Source: Azohydromonas australica DSM 1124
GTDB lineage: Bacteria > Pseudomonadota > Gammaproteobacteria > Burkholderiales > Burkholderiaceae_C
Reading direction: 5' to 3'
Assembly: GCF_000430725.1 (NCBI RefSeq)
Contig: NZ_KE387204.1
Coordinates: forward strand, 404,907-468,906
Length of the DNA stretch: 64,000 nt
The notes under the pieces were generated by a model. The model searched no databases, was not told where the DNA came from, and saw nothing but the letters and a program-made list of their open reading frames with translations. The first letter of the stretch is position 1. Each line of letters begins with the position of its first letter. The translations under genes were made by a program, and so were the position numbers. Positions 28,316 to 37,036 of the stretch are shown piece by piece.

Positions 28316-28351
28316 CGTGGTGAGGTGAGCATCATGTCGCGTACTCGGTCG

Positions 28352-28685
28352 GGCCCAGCAGGAGCAGGTTGGCGCCGTGGCGCAGCCAGCCGTCGCCGGC
28401 GCACAGCGCCGCGACCTGGGCCTTGGAGATCATCGGCACAGCGTCGAAGTCGAAGTTCTCCAGCGTCTTGCCCGGCAGCAGCTTGGCTTCGCCCAGGTGG
28501 CGCTCGATGCGCCGGCGGTCGCGCTCGGCGAGCTCGTGCTCGGCCAGGGCCGTGAGCAACCGCGCCGCAGGCCAGCCCTCCTTGTCCGAGCGCTCGGCGA
28601 AGGCCGGCCAGATCTGCTTGAGCGCGGGCAGCCGCAGCTCGTTGAGCAGCAGCGTCAGCCGCGTGGGGTCGAAGTCGTCGCTCAT
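28352..28685 (-). pseudogene. istB: istB, N-terminal part
   Basis: About 111 residues from ATG 28685 (MSDDFDPTRLTLLLNELRLPALKQIWPAF) to LLLLGP, the opening of the P-loop, after which the recombinase element begins. The ATG overlaps the istA stop as ATGA, the normal coupling in IS21 elements. Confidence 0.92.
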
Positions 28686-30229
28686 GCTTGCACCTCCTGG
28701 TGGCGGTGGACCAGGGCCTCGTAGTCGCTCAGCGAGGCCAGCTGCACGCAGACCTCCGGCAGCCCGGCCGGATCCGGGGCGAAGCGCGCACGCAGCTCGT
28801 TGAGGTCGGGTAGCCGGCGCTCATCCAGGTGCTGCAGCAGCAGTTGCCCGAGCTGCGCCTCGCAGGCGCGCTCATGCGCCAGGCTCAGCAGCTCCACCAT
28901 GGTCTTGCAGGCCGCACGCGGGGGCAGCTGCTCGCACAGCCGATCGAACGTCAGCCGGTAGGCCTCGCGCGGGAACAACTGGTCGCGGTAGACCAGGTTG
29001 AGCAGTGCCATGGGCTTGCGGCGCAGGGCGTGGATGACGTGCCGGTAGTCCACGACATGGCCGTGCCGCCCCTTGCCGGCGGCGCGCCCCCGCACCAGCG
29101 TCATCAGCGCGGTGCCGCCCAGGAACACCTCCAGCCGGTCGTCGTAGAGCCGCACGCGCAGCCGGTGCCCGATGAGCCGCGACGGCACGGTGTAGAACAC
29201 CTTGCGCAGCGTGAAGCCGCCGGACGAGGTCACGTACACCAGCGTCTCCTCGTAGTCGCAGGTGCGCGTGGCCGGCAGCGGCTGCAGCATGGCGCGCTCG
29301 GCCTCGATGCGCTTGCCGTTACGGGCGTTGTGGCGGCTGACGATCTCGTCGATGAAGCGCCGGTAGGCCACCAGGTCGGCGAAGTCGGCGCTGCCGCGCA
29401 ACAGCAGCGCGTCACGGATGGCGCTCTTGAGGTGGCCGTGCGGGCTCTCGATGGCGCCGTTCTCGTGCGCGACGCCGCGGTTGTTGCGTGTGGGCTCCAT
29501 CCCGTAGTGGGCGCACAGCGCGTCGTAGCGCGACGTCAGGTCCTCGCGCGCCTGGGAGTCCAGGTTGCGGAAGGCTGCCGAGAGGCTGTCGCTGCGGTGC
29601 TCGCGCGGCACGCCGCCCAGGGCCCACAGCGCGTTCTGAAGGCCTTCGGCCAGCGCGACGAAGCTCTCGCCGCCGAGGATGACGTGCGCGTGCTCGAAGC
29701 CCGAGCAGGCCAGCCGGAAGTGGTAGAGCCGGTGGTCCAGCGGCACGCCGGCGACCGAGACGCCCAGGCTGTGCATCTCGGTGAAGTCCGACAGCCCCAG
29801 GCGGCCGGGCTCGTGCACTTGGCGGAAGACGACGTCGCGATCCTCGCCGTGCTGAGCGCGCCAGGTGCGGATGCGCCGCTCCAGCGTGCGCCGCACGCTG
29901 CGCGTGAGCTCGGGGTGGCGGCGCATCATCTCCTCGAGCACCGCCACCGGCCGCACGCCGGGCGCGGCCTTGAGCAGCGGCACCACCTCGCTGTCGAAGA
30001 TCTCGGCCAGCGGGTCTGGTCGGCGCCTCTCCCGAGGTGCCTGCTTCTGGGACGGCAGCCGCGGATCCTTCTCGATGCGGTAGGCCGTGGCCAAGCTGAT
30101 CCCCGCACGCGCGGCCGCCGTGGACCGCCCTTCAGTCAGTCTGAGCTTCATGTAAAGCCTCATCTGGTGGTCGTGGATGTGACGTCCGGGCACGGGCAGG
30201 CTCTCGGGAAGACGAGATTCCTGCCTCAT
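28682..30229 (-). CDS. istA: IS21-family transposase IstA
   Basis: 515 aa. An N-terminal HTH region (MKLRLTEGRSTAAARAGISLATAYRIEKD) precedes the DDE catalytic domain: GLSDFTEMHSLGV, HRSDSLSAAF for the second Asp, and GAIESPHGHLKSAIRDALLL for the Glu. A C-terminal domain with the YRHVIHALRRKPMALLNLVY motif follows. A GTG at 30193 (VPGRHIHDHQ) matches the usual family start and is an alternative to ATG 30229. It looks complete. Confidence 0.95.
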   Translation of the reverse strand: MRQESRLPESLPVPGRHIHDHQMRLYMKLRLTEGRSTAAARAGISLATAYRIEKDPRLPSQKQAPRERRRPDPLAEIFDSEVVPLLKAAPGVRPVAVLEEMMRRHPELTRSVRRTLERRIRTWRAQHGEDRDVVFRQVHEPGRLGLSDFTEMHSLGVSVAGVPLDHRLYHFRLACSGFEHAHVILGGESFVALAEGLQNALWALGGVPREHRSDSLSAAFRNLDSQAREDLTSRYDALCAHYGMEPTRNNRGVAHENGAIESPHGHLKSAIRDALLLRGSADFADLVAYRRFIDEIVSRHNARNGKRIEAERAMLQPLPATRTCDYEETLVYVTSSGGFTLRKVFYTVPSRLIGHRLRVRLYDDRLEVFLGGTALMTLVRGRAAGKGRHGHVVDYRHVIHALRRKPMALLNLVYRDQLFPREAYRLTFDRLCEQLPPRAACKTMVELLSLAHERACEAQLGQLLLQHLDERRLPDLNELRARFAPDPAGLPEVCVQLASLSDYEALVHRHQEVQA

Positions 30230-30458
30230 ACCGGACCCACCGCGACCACCGGCGAGGCCTACGGGAGGCGAACGCCGGCGCGCGCGGGGCCTGGCGGGTT
30301 CCGGGCTACGCCCTTCACCCGCCAGGCCCCGCGATCCTTCTCATCCAGATTGACGCGCTGCTATCACCTTGATTGACGCGCAGCACCAGACCGCCTCTTC
30401 TTGCAGATCAAGGTACGAGGGGCAGTGTACCCAAGCATGTTCAGCCATTCTTGAAGCG

Positions 30459-30473
30459 GCACAGCAGCTTTGC
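30459..30473 (+). promoter_or_regulatory. LysR-type operator candidate, site 1
   Basis: GCACAGCAGCTTTGC matches GCAWANCAGNNWTGC at all fixed positions except one W. It lies in the 260-base intergenic region before the 2-hydroxyacid dehydrogenase operon, just outside the IS21 right end. The -10-like TA at 30507-30508 is 41-42 bases from the centre, slightly shorter than at the other sites. Confidence 0.5.
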
Positions 30474-30652
30474 AGCCGGGCGCATGTCGCGGCCTTGCCG
30501 CGTTAGTAAGCTCGCTAAACCAAGACGCCGAGGGCTGAAGACGGCAGATGGTCATGTCTGAGCGCATCAATTCAGGCCACGGAACAGCGCTGCGATGAAG
30601 CCACGGCAGTCAAGGCACCGGTACCGCAATAACCATTCCCACGTAGAGACAA

Positions 30653-31657
30653 ATGGAGTCGACTCTTTCACCGTTTCGCCGCGGCCGCGTACTTATCACA
30701 GCCAAGTCCGTGGCCGGCTCGCCTCGAGCGCTGAAATTGATTGAGCAAGCCGGACATGAGGTGATAGTCAAGAATCCGCCGCTGCCCTTCGACGAGCAGT
30801 GGCTGATCGACCAGGCTCGTGAAGTCGATGCGCTGGTCGTCGCCATGGAGCCAGTAACCGGTCGCCTGCTCGATGGCGCGTCCAGGCTGAAGATCATCGC
30901 TCGACCCGGCGTGGGCTATGACACGGTGGACCTGGAAGCGGCGAGTCGCCGCGGTGTGCTGGTCACGGTGGCAGCGGGTACCAACGATCAAAGCGTGGCG
31001 GACTTCACTTTCGGCCTGCTACTGCAGGCCACGCGCGCAATCGCCATCGCTGCGGATAGCGTGCGCCAGGGCCGCTGGGATCGGGTCACCGGCACCGAGG
31101 CTTGGGGCAAGACACTGGTCATCGTCGGGCTGGGCCGAATTGGCAAGGCAGTTGCCAAGCGGGCGCGCGGGTTCGATATGCGCGTGCTGGCCGTCAGCCG
31201 GAACACGGATGATGCCTTTGCGCGCGAGCAGGGCATCACCTTCGTATCGCTGGAAGAGGCGCTGCGCGAAGCGGATTTCGTGTCCCTGCACGCACCGCTC
31301 ACGTCCGACACGCAGGACCTGATCAATGCCCGCACCCTGGCTTGGTTCAAGCCGGGGGCCTACCTCATCAATACCTCTCGCGGCGGGCTTGTCGACGAAC
31401 AGGCGCTGGCCGAGGCCGTACGAAGCGGACGCCTCGCCGGAGCGGCCGTTGACGTCCTGAAAATTCAAGGCGCCGAAAGCCCAAGTCCGCTGATCAACGT
31501 GCCTGGCATCGTGGTGACACCTCACATGGCGACCTTCACCCGCGAGTCCATGGACCGCGTGGCGTTGTCGGTGGCGCGCAGCGTGATCGCCGTACTGCAA
31601 GGCCAGCGACCCGAGCACATCGTCAACCCCGCTGCGCTGGAAGCAGCCGGCCTCTGA
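30653..31657 (+). CDS. D-2-hydroxyacid dehydrogenase (phosphoglycerate dehydrogenase-like)
   Basis: 334 aa. NAD-binding motif LVIVGLGRIGKAVAKRA, substrate Arg in NTSRGGLVDEQALAEAV and catalytic His in VTPHMATFTRES are present. The usual ALDVFxxEP loop is altered to AAVDVLKIQGAESPSPL, but its Glu is kept. It would interconvert a 2-keto and a D-2-hydroxy acid. First gene of an operon with the fumarase-like pair, two Bug receptors and a hydrolase. No strong ribosome site is visible. Confidence 0.9.
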   Translation: MESTLSPFRRGRVLITAKSVAGSPRALKLIEQAGHEVIVKNPPLPFDEQWLIDQAREVDALVVAMEPVTGRLLDGASRLKIIARPGVGYDTVDLEAASRRGVLVTVAAGTNDQSVADFTFGLLLQATRAIAIAADSVRQGRWDRVTGTEAWGKTLVIVGLGRIGKAVAKRARGFDMRVLAVSRNTDDAFAREQGITFVSLEEALREADFVSLHAPLTSDTQDLINARTLAWFKPGAYLINTSRGGLVDEQALAEAVRSGRLAGAAVDVLKIQGAESPSPLINVPGIVVTPHMATFTRESMDRVALSVARSVIAVLQGQRPEHIVNPAALEAAGL

Positions 31658-31689
31658 CCCGAGCAAGCCAGCCCTTTTGAACTGAACCC

Positions 31690-32559
31690 ATGGCCATTCC
31701 ATCCGACACCATCAAGGCAGTGACTGCCGCGCTCTATGAGCGCTCACTCAAGCGCGTGCCAGAGGACACCAAGGCGGCACTGCTCAGTCTCGACCTCGCC
31801 GAGCGCAACGAAACCGCCAAGCACACGCTGCGCATCATGCTCAAGAGCGCGGAGGCCGCTGAGCGCAACGAGCACTTCGTCTGTTCGGACGCCGGCATCC
31901 CCGTCTATTTCGTCCGGGTCGGCGTGCAGGCGCAGTTCCAGGGCAGCGTGCGGCAAGCCATCACCCAGGGCTTCGACGAACTGGTGGCCACCATCAACCC
32001 ACCCTTGCTGCCGCACGTGACCAACCCGCTGACGCTGGAGCGCGGCTACAAGGGCAAGAGCATGCCCATCGTGAGCTTCGACCTGGTCGATGACTGCGAC
32101 TTCGTCGAGATCACCTGCAGTCCCAAGGCGTTGGGATCCGGACGCTGGGCAGCGCTGGAGATTTTCAGCTTTCCCGACCTGCACACCATCGAGAAGTTCG
32201 TGATGGAAACCGTGATCAAGGCAGGATCGCAGCCCTGTCCGCCGGTGGTCATTGGCGTAGGCATTGGGGGCACTTTCGATTACGCGGCCAAGATGGCCAA
32301 GGAAGCCACGTTGCGGCCCATCGGCAGCAGGCATGAAGAAGCCATGGTCGCAGCCATGGAGCAGCGGCTCACGCGGGCCGTGAATGCCACGGGCTTCGGC
32401 CCCATGGGCACAGGCGGCGACGCCACGGCCCTGGCCGTGCACGTGAACTACGCCGCCGGGCACGGCTTCACGCCGGTGGCTGTGGCCTTCAACTGCTGGA
32501 TTAACCGCCGTACCCGGGCGCGTCTCTTCAACGACGGCCGTGTCGAATGGATGGAGTGA
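31690..32559 (+). CDS. Class I fumarase / tartrate dehydratase, alpha subunit
   Basis: 289 aa. The three cysteines expected to hold the [4Fe-4S] cluster are Cys65 (VCSDAGIP), Cys183 (PCPPVVIGVGIGGT) and Cys269 (FNCWINRR). The enzyme would hydrate or dehydrate a C4 or substituted hydroxy-diacid together with the beta subunit four bases downstream. The DCDFVEITCSPKALGSG segment departs from typical TtdA, so the substrate may be larger or branched (inference). Confidence 0.9.
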   Translation: MAIPSDTIKAVTAALYERSLKRVPEDTKAALLSLDLAERNETAKHTLRIMLKSAEAAERNEHFVCSDAGIPVYFVRVGVQAQFQGSVRQAITQGFDELVATINPPLLPHVTNPLTLERGYKGKSMPIVSFDLVDDCDFVEITCSPKALGSGRWAALEIFSFPDLHTIEKFVMETVIKAGSQPCPPVVIGVGIGGTFDYAAKMAKEATLRPIGSRHEEAMVAAMEQRLTRAVNATGFGPMGTGGDATALAVHVNYAAGHGFTPVAVAFNCWINRRTRARLFNDGRVEWME

Positions 32560-32563
32560 GAGC

Positions 32564-33187
32564 ATGAGCATCACGACCCATCGCATGAGCTTTCCGCTGT
32601 CAGCGGACGATGCCCGCATGCTGCGCGCGGGCGACCAAGTGATCATTGATGGCGAAATCGTCATCACGGCCGGCATGCCCACGCACGAGCGAATGTTACG
32701 CTGCCTGGACAGCGCCGAGCCACTGCCCATGGATTTACAGGGCGCCTCGTTGTTCCACCTCGGCAGTTTCAGCCGTGAGGTGGAGGGCCGCTTCGAGCTC
32801 CTGTATCTCAATCCCACTACCAGCACGCGCTTCAATCCATTCATGCCGCGGCTCATCCGCGGCATGCAGTGGCATGCCGTTGGCGGCAAGGGCGGGCTTG
32901 ACGAACACTGCGCCGCGGCGATGCAGGAAGTGGGCAGCGTCTACCTGTCGTTCCTGGGTGGAGGCTGCACGTTGCTGTCGCAAGCCGTCAAGGAAGTCGT
33001 TGAGGTGGGTTGGAGCGACATGCTTGTGCACTATCGCCTTGTGCGGCTCAAGGTCGAAGGCCTGGGACCGGTCACCGTGGGCATCGATGCGCATGGACGC
33101 AGCCTCTATACCGAAGAGCAGCAGGACGCCAAGGCCCGTCTGCCGGAGTTGTTGGCAAAGCTGGACGCCGAGCGCCATCAGGGATGA
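32564..33187 (+). CDS. Class I fumarase / tartrate dehydratase, beta subunit
   Basis: 207 aa from ATG 32564 with GGAGTGAG upstream. It matches the fumarase C-terminal domain: MSFPLSADDARMLRAGDQVIIDGEIVITAGMPTHERML, GPTTS-like NPTTSTRFNPFMPRLI, and GGKGGLDEHCAAAM. Partner of the alpha subunit just upstream; both are needed for activity. Confidence 0.9.
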   Translation: MSITTHRMSFPLSADDARMLRAGDQVIIDGEIVITAGMPTHERMLRCLDSAEPLPMDLQGASLFHLGSFSREVEGRFELLYLNPTTSTRFNPFMPRLIRGMQWHAVGGKGGLDEHCAAAMQEVGSVYLSFLGGGCTLLSQAVKEVVEVGWSDMLVHYRLVRLKVEGLGPVTVGIDAHGRSLYTEEQQDAKARLPELLAKLDAERHQG

Positions 33188-33362
33188 GAGCGCAACACGG
33201 ATCTTCAGGTGCCCGCTCTGCCTTTGTGCGCCATTTCCATTTTGGCAAGCACCCGATGCCGCCGCTGCATGCGCGGTGACGGCTCGACGCCGGCGCTGCC
33301 AGAGGGCATTCGACACCTTCTCTGAAGCCGAGCCCGGGCCAGCTCCTGACATGCGCCCAATT

Positions 33363-33377
33363 GCAAAACAGTCTTGC
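33363..33377 (+). promoter_or_regulatory. LysR-type operator candidate, site 2
   Basis: GCAAAACAGTCTTGC, matching GCAWANCAGNNWTGC throughout, with GCAA/TTGC arms. A -10-like CTAGAG (33412-33417) is centred 44.5 bases downstream, followed by the Bug gene at 33483. Confidence 0.55.
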
Positions 33378-33482
33378 CGGTTGGTCACATAGGCATGACG
33401 GCAGTCGGCCCCTAGAGTCGTACCGATGCTGGGCGCTGCTGCATGAACCAGCGGTTCTCACGCTTCATCAATGGAATCAGCC

Positions 33483-34454
33483 ATGAATACCTCCCGCCGC
33501 ACTCTCCTCGCCGCACTGGCCCTGGGCTGTGCCCCAGTTGCTTTCGCACAGCAGGCCTGGCCCTCCAAACCGCTGCGTATCGTCGTGCCCTTCACCGCTG
33601 GGGGCCCTGCCGATGGCTTGGCCCGCCAACTTGGCGCTCACATGAGTACCGAACTTGGGCAACAGGTGCTCGTGGACAACAAGGCCGGCGCTGGGGGGAC
33701 CTTGGGTGCTGCCGAAGTCGCGCGCTCGAGCCCTGACGGCTACACCCTGCTGTTCTCCGGCACGGGAGCGCTTGTCATCTTTCCGGCATTGAGTCCCAAG
33801 ATGCCCTACAACGCGGACCGTGATCTGATCCCCGTGGGCCAGGCGATCAGTACGCCCATGGTCATCGTGGTGGGCCGCAACAGCCCGTTCAAGGACCTGG
33901 GCGCCTTGCTGAAACACGCCAAGGCGAATCCGGGCAAGGTGAACTTTGCCTCGGCTGGCGCGGGCACGACGACGCAGATGGGCGCTGAGCTGCTCAGGCA
34001 GGAGGCTGGCGTCGAGTTGACCCACGTCCCTTACCGAGGCGCAGCGCCTGCCTTGAACGATGTGATCGCTGGCACCGCCGACATGATGGTGGCCGACGTG
34101 TCGGCCGTGGTCGCGTTCGTGAAAGGCGGCCAGCTACGGCCGCTGGCCGTGACCTCGCCCGCCCGCTCCACCGTCCTGCCCGATGTGCCGACAACCGCCG
34201 AGGCAGGGTTGCGCAACGTGGTAGCCAGCACTTGGTATGGATTCCTCGTGCCGGCGCGCACGCCGCCCGAGGTCGTTTCCCGCTTGAACGCGGCCTTGAA
34301 CAAGGCCGTGCAGCATCCGGACTCGGTGGCGTTTCTCAAGGCGCAGGGCGTGTTGCCTGCTGTCGGGTCGCCGGAAGCCTTCGGCCAGTTGATGAAGGCA
34401 GAATCTGCCAAGTGGGGCACGCTGGCCAAGACCGTGGGCGCCAAGCTCGATTGA
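33483..34454 (+). CDS. Bug/TctC-family periplasmic solute receptor
   Basis: 323 aa. Signal peptide MNTSRRTLLAALALGCAPVAFA precedes QQAWPSKPLRIVVPFTAGGPADGLAR, VDNKAGAGGTLGAAEVA, DGYTLLF and VPTTAEAGL. It binds a carboxylate in the periplasm. It has its own promoter region with a LysR-type site. The next gene is another Bug protein 9 bases later, so two receptors of different specificity are cotranscribed. Confidence 0.92.
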   Translation: MNTSRRTLLAALALGCAPVAFAQQAWPSKPLRIVVPFTAGGPADGLARQLGAHMSTELGQQVLVDNKAGAGGTLGAAEVARSSPDGYTLLFSGTGALVIFPALSPKMPYNADRDLIPVGQAISTPMVIVVGRNSPFKDLGALLKHAKANPGKVNFASAGAGTTTQMGAELLRQEAGVELTHVPYRGAAPALNDVIAGTADMMVADVSAVVAFVKGGQLRPLAVTSPARSTVLPDVPTTAEAGLRNVVASTWYGFLVPARTPPEVVSRLNAALNKAVQHPDSVAFLKAQGVLPAVGSPEAFGQLMKAESAKWGTLAKTVGAKLD

Positions 34455-34463
34455 GACAGGACC

Positions 34464-35426
34464 GTGAGCAGGATCAAGGCACTGGTTGCGGCCGGACTGC
34501 TGGCACTGTCCAGCCTTGCGCACGCGGCCTTTCCCGACAAGCCCCTGCGGCTGATCGTTCCGTTTCCCGCGGGAGGAGCCGCCGATGCCATGGCGCGAGG
34601 CATGGCACAACGGCTCGGCGCTGAGCTTGGCCAGCAGGTCATCGTGGACAACCGCGGGGGGGCCGGCGGCGCCACCGCGGCCGAAGCAGCCGCCCGATCG
34701 CCGGCAGACGGCTACACGCTGTTCTTCGGCACCATGGGAACTCACGCCATCAACCCCGCGCTGTATCCCAAGCTGCGCTACGACCCTGTGAAGGACTTCG
34801 CGCCCATCAGCCTGACCCACGTCACGCCCCGAGTGCTTGTCGTCTCCCCGTTGCTGAACGTCCGCAGCGTCGCCGATCTTGTTGCGCTGGCACGCAGCAA
34901 GCCCCGCAGCCTCACCTACGGATCGGCGGGAAATGGCAGCTCAAGCCACCTCGCGGGCGCACTGTTCGAGTCGCTGGCCGGCGTGCAGATGGTTCACGTG
35001 CCCTACAAGGGAAGCTCCCCACTGCTGGTGGATGTGCTGGCAGGCCGCATCGACATGACTTTCGATTCCTACGCGGTTTACGAAGAGCACATCAAGACCG
35101 GCAAGGTGGTGCCGTTAGGCGTCACGTCCAAATCGCGCCTGGCCGTGCTGCCGAAGGTGCCGACCATCGCCGAGGCGGGTCTCTCCGGCTACGACGTGTC
35201 GAACTGGCTGGGTCTTTTCGCACCCGCTAACACGCCACAGGACGTGCTGTCCACAGTGCATGCAGCGCTGGGCCGGGCCATGGCGGACGGCAACTTGAAA
35301 GCTCAACTCGCGACCCAGGGCATTGAGCCTGCATTCGGCACCCCCGCGGCGCTGGCTTCGCTGATTCGTACCGAGATTCCGAAGTGGGCACAAATCGTCA
35401 GGAAGTCAGGCGCCACGGTGGACTGA
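34464..35426 (+). CDS. Bug/TctC-family periplasmic solute receptor
   Basis: 320 aa, GTG start with ACAGGA upstream. Signal MSRIKALVAAGLLALSSLAHA, mature AFPDKPLRLIVPFPAGGAADAMARG, VDNRGGAGGATAAE, YGSAGNGSSSHLAG and VPTIAEAGLSGYDV. It is clearly divergent from the preceding Bug receptor, so not a recent duplicate. Confidence 0.92.
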   Translation: MSRIKALVAAGLLALSSLAHAAFPDKPLRLIVPFPAGGAADAMARGMAQRLGAELGQQVIVDNRGGAGGATAAEAAARSPADGYTLFFGTMGTHAINPALYPKLRYDPVKDFAPISLTHVTPRVLVVSPLLNVRSVADLVALARSKPRSLTYGSAGNGSSSHLAGALFESLAGVQMVHVPYKGSSPLLVDVLAGRIDMTFDSYAVYEEHIKTGKVVPLGVTSKSRLAVLPKVPTIAEAGLSGYDVSNWLGLFAPANTPQDVLSTVHAALGRAMADGNLKAQLATQGIEPAFGTPAALASLIRTEIPKWAQIVRKSGATVD

Positions 35427-35467
35427 CCATGGGCCACAGCCGACCGCCGTCTCGACCGGAGATATGA

Positions 35468-36241
35468 ATGATTGAACTGCTGCATCGTGACGATGCCCAG
35501 ATCGAGGTTCTCGTCGACGGCGAGCCAGGACCGGCCATCGTCCTGTTGCCGTCCTCGATGCGTGACTCCCTGGACTTCGACGTTTTGGCTCAGCAAATCG
35601 CCGCACTGGGTTTCAGGGTGCTGCGGCCCCAGCCACGCGGCATGGGCCGCAGCCGTGGCCCCATGGACTGGTTGGATCTGAGCGTGCTTGCCGCGGACGT
35701 CGCCCACACGATCGAGCAGCTGGGTGGAGGCCGGGCGGTGATCGTCGGCCATGCCTTCGGACACTTCATCGCCCGCGTGACCGACTTGGAACACCCTGAG
35801 CTTGTTCGTGGCGTGGTCGTGATGGCCGGTGCGGCGCGCACCTTTCCGCCGGGCGTGGCGGAGTCGCTGGAGATTGCATTCGACGGGTCACGTCCTGAAT
35901 CCGAGCGACTGCATCACCTGCGTCTTGGGTTCTTCGCACCGGGCAATGATCCGTCGCCGTGGCTTGAGGGATGGCATCCCGAGCTGCGCGAGGCCTACCG
36001 CCGCGCTGGCATCAGGCCGCCCAAGGACGCCTGGTGGCCCGTGACCCATGCACCGATCCTGGATCTGCAGGGGGACGCCGACCCGTGGCGCCCGCCATCG
36101 ACGCGCGAGGAGCTGAAGCAGGTGCTCGGGGACAAGGTCACTGTGCGTGTCGTGTCGCACGCCAGCCACGCGATGGTGCCGGAACAGCCCATGGCCGTGG
36201 CCGACATCATCGTTGACTGGGCCAGGTCGCTGGCCCCTTGA
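35468..36241 (+). CDS. Alpha/beta-hydrolase fold protein lacking the nucleophilic serine
   Basis: 257 aa with the hydrolase fold: IVLLPSSMRDSLDFDVLAQQ, RPQPRGMGRS, then the nucleophile elbow VIVGHAFGHFIARV, where the usual G-H-S-x-G Ser is Ala. The codon is GCC, so a single base change from TCC would restore Ser. Later acid (LDLQGDADPW) and His (SHASHAMVPE) positions are kept. It may be a lyase or cofactor-free enzyme, or inactive. Last gene of the 30.6-36.2 kb operon, convergent with the next gene. Confidence 0.85.
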   Translation: MIELLHRDDAQIEVLVDGEPGPAIVLLPSSMRDSLDFDVLAQQIAALGFRVLRPQPRGMGRSRGPMDWLDLSVLAADVAHTIEQLGGGRAVIVGHAFGHFIARVTDLEHPELVRGVVVMAGAARTFPPGVAESLEIAFDGSRPESERLHHLRLGFFAPGNDPSPWLEGWHPELREAYRRAGIRPPKDAWWPVTHAPILDLQGDADPWRPPSTREELKQVLGDKVTVRVVSHASHAMVPEQPMAVADIIVDWARSLAP

Positions 36242-36244
36242 CGG

Positions 36245-37021
36245 TTAGCGGCCTTTGAAGACCGGGGTGCGCTTTTCGCGGAATGCGGCCTGTGCCTCCT
36301 TGGCGTCTTCGGTCTTGCCGATCAGGGCCGTCATGTCCTGCTCGTAGCGATAGCCGTCGCGCAGGCTCATGTCCTCGATGGTGTTGAGGGTGTGCTTGCC
36401 CATCCGCGTGGACACCGGGCTCTTGGAAGCGATGGTGGCTGCCAGTTCCATGGCCGCAGGCATCAGCTCATCGGGTGCCGTGCACGCTTCCACGATGCCC
36501 AGGCGGTAGAGTTCCTCGCCGGGCACACGGTAGCCCGTGAGCATCATGCGGCGCAGCCTGGAATGTCCGAACAGCCGCATGGCGTGACGGCAACCTCCAA
36601 GCAGACCCACATCCACTTCAGGCAGTCCCAGCGAAGCTTTCTCTGAGGCGATCAGCACGTCCGCCGATGCCACCATGGCCAAGCCCGAGCCGAGCGCCGC
36701 GCCGTTGATGGCAGCGATCACGGGCTTGGCGCACTCGCGGATGGCATGGAAGCACTCGCGCGTGCGCCGCGAGTGCGCAGGCATGTCGCCCGGCCCCTTG
36801 ATGTTCTCGGCACGTCCCTTGAGGTCGGCGCCGGCACAGAAGACTTTGCCGGCCCCCGTGAGCACCACGACACGAACCTCGTCCAGCTCCGAGATGCGAT
36901 CCAGCGCGAGGGTGAGCTCATCGTTGAGCACGCGCGTGAGCGCATTCACCGGCGGGCTGTCCATCGTCAGGACCGCAATGTGATGCTCGATGGTGACACG
37001 CAGTTGGGTAAGGTCGTCCAT
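36245..37021 (-). CDS. Enoyl-CoA hydratase/isomerase family protein
   Basis: 258 aa crotonase fold. Oxyanion-hole segments are KVFCAGADLKGRA and AAINGAALGSGLAMV; both catalytic-type glutamates are present (IASEKASLGLPEVDVGLLGG). The C-terminal FREKRTPVFKGR is typical. Last gene of the minus-strand operon thiolase-Bug-enolase-hydratase, 15 bases after the enolase-superfamily gene. A CoA-ester hydration or isomerisation step is implied. Confidence 0.9.
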   Translation of the reverse strand: MDDLTQLRVTIEHHIAVLTMDSPPVNALTRVLNDELTLALDRISELDEVRVVVLTGAGKVFCAGADLKGRAENIKGPGDMPAHSRRTRECFHAIRECAKPVIAAINGAALGSGLAMVASADVLIASEKASLGLPEVDVGLLGGCRHAMRLFGHSRLRRMMLTGYRVPGEELYRLGIVEACTAPDELMPAAMELAATIASKSPVSTRMGKHTLNTIEDMSLRDGYRYEQDMTALIGKTEDAKEAQAAFREKRTPVFKGR

Positions 37022-37036
37022 GAGAGTTTCCAGGTT

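Larger units (their letters stand above)
25776..28351 (+). mobile_element. Serine-recombinase element inserted in istB P-loop
   Basis: The two istB halves join perfectly if a 2-bp CG shared by both junctions (25774-25775 and 28350-28351) is counted once, giving codons for GPPGGGKS. A dinucleotide core without longer duplication is the hallmark of large serine recombinase integration. The element of about 2576 bp carries three plus-strand genes ending 35 bases before the right junction. I see no further cargo. Confidence 0.85.
25171..30385 (-). mobile_element. IS21-family insertion sequence, itself interrupted
   Basis: Ends: left TGTGGCGCGACGATC, right (reverse complement) TGCTGCGCGTCAATC, 11 of 15 identical, with the TG...CA termini of the family. 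Subterminal ATCTGGATGAGAAG repeats occur at both ends. It is flanked by the direct repeat CCAGAC (25165-25170 and 30386-30391). It carries istA and istB on the minus strand. Without the 2576-base insertion in istB it would be 2639 bases, normal for IS21/IS1162 types. istA is intact, but istB is broken, so it is probably not autonomous. Confidence 0.9.

Noticed and set aside
28829..30376. 515-codon plus-strand frame opposite istA
   Set aside because: Mirror frame of a complete IstA transposase; low-complexity shadow protein.
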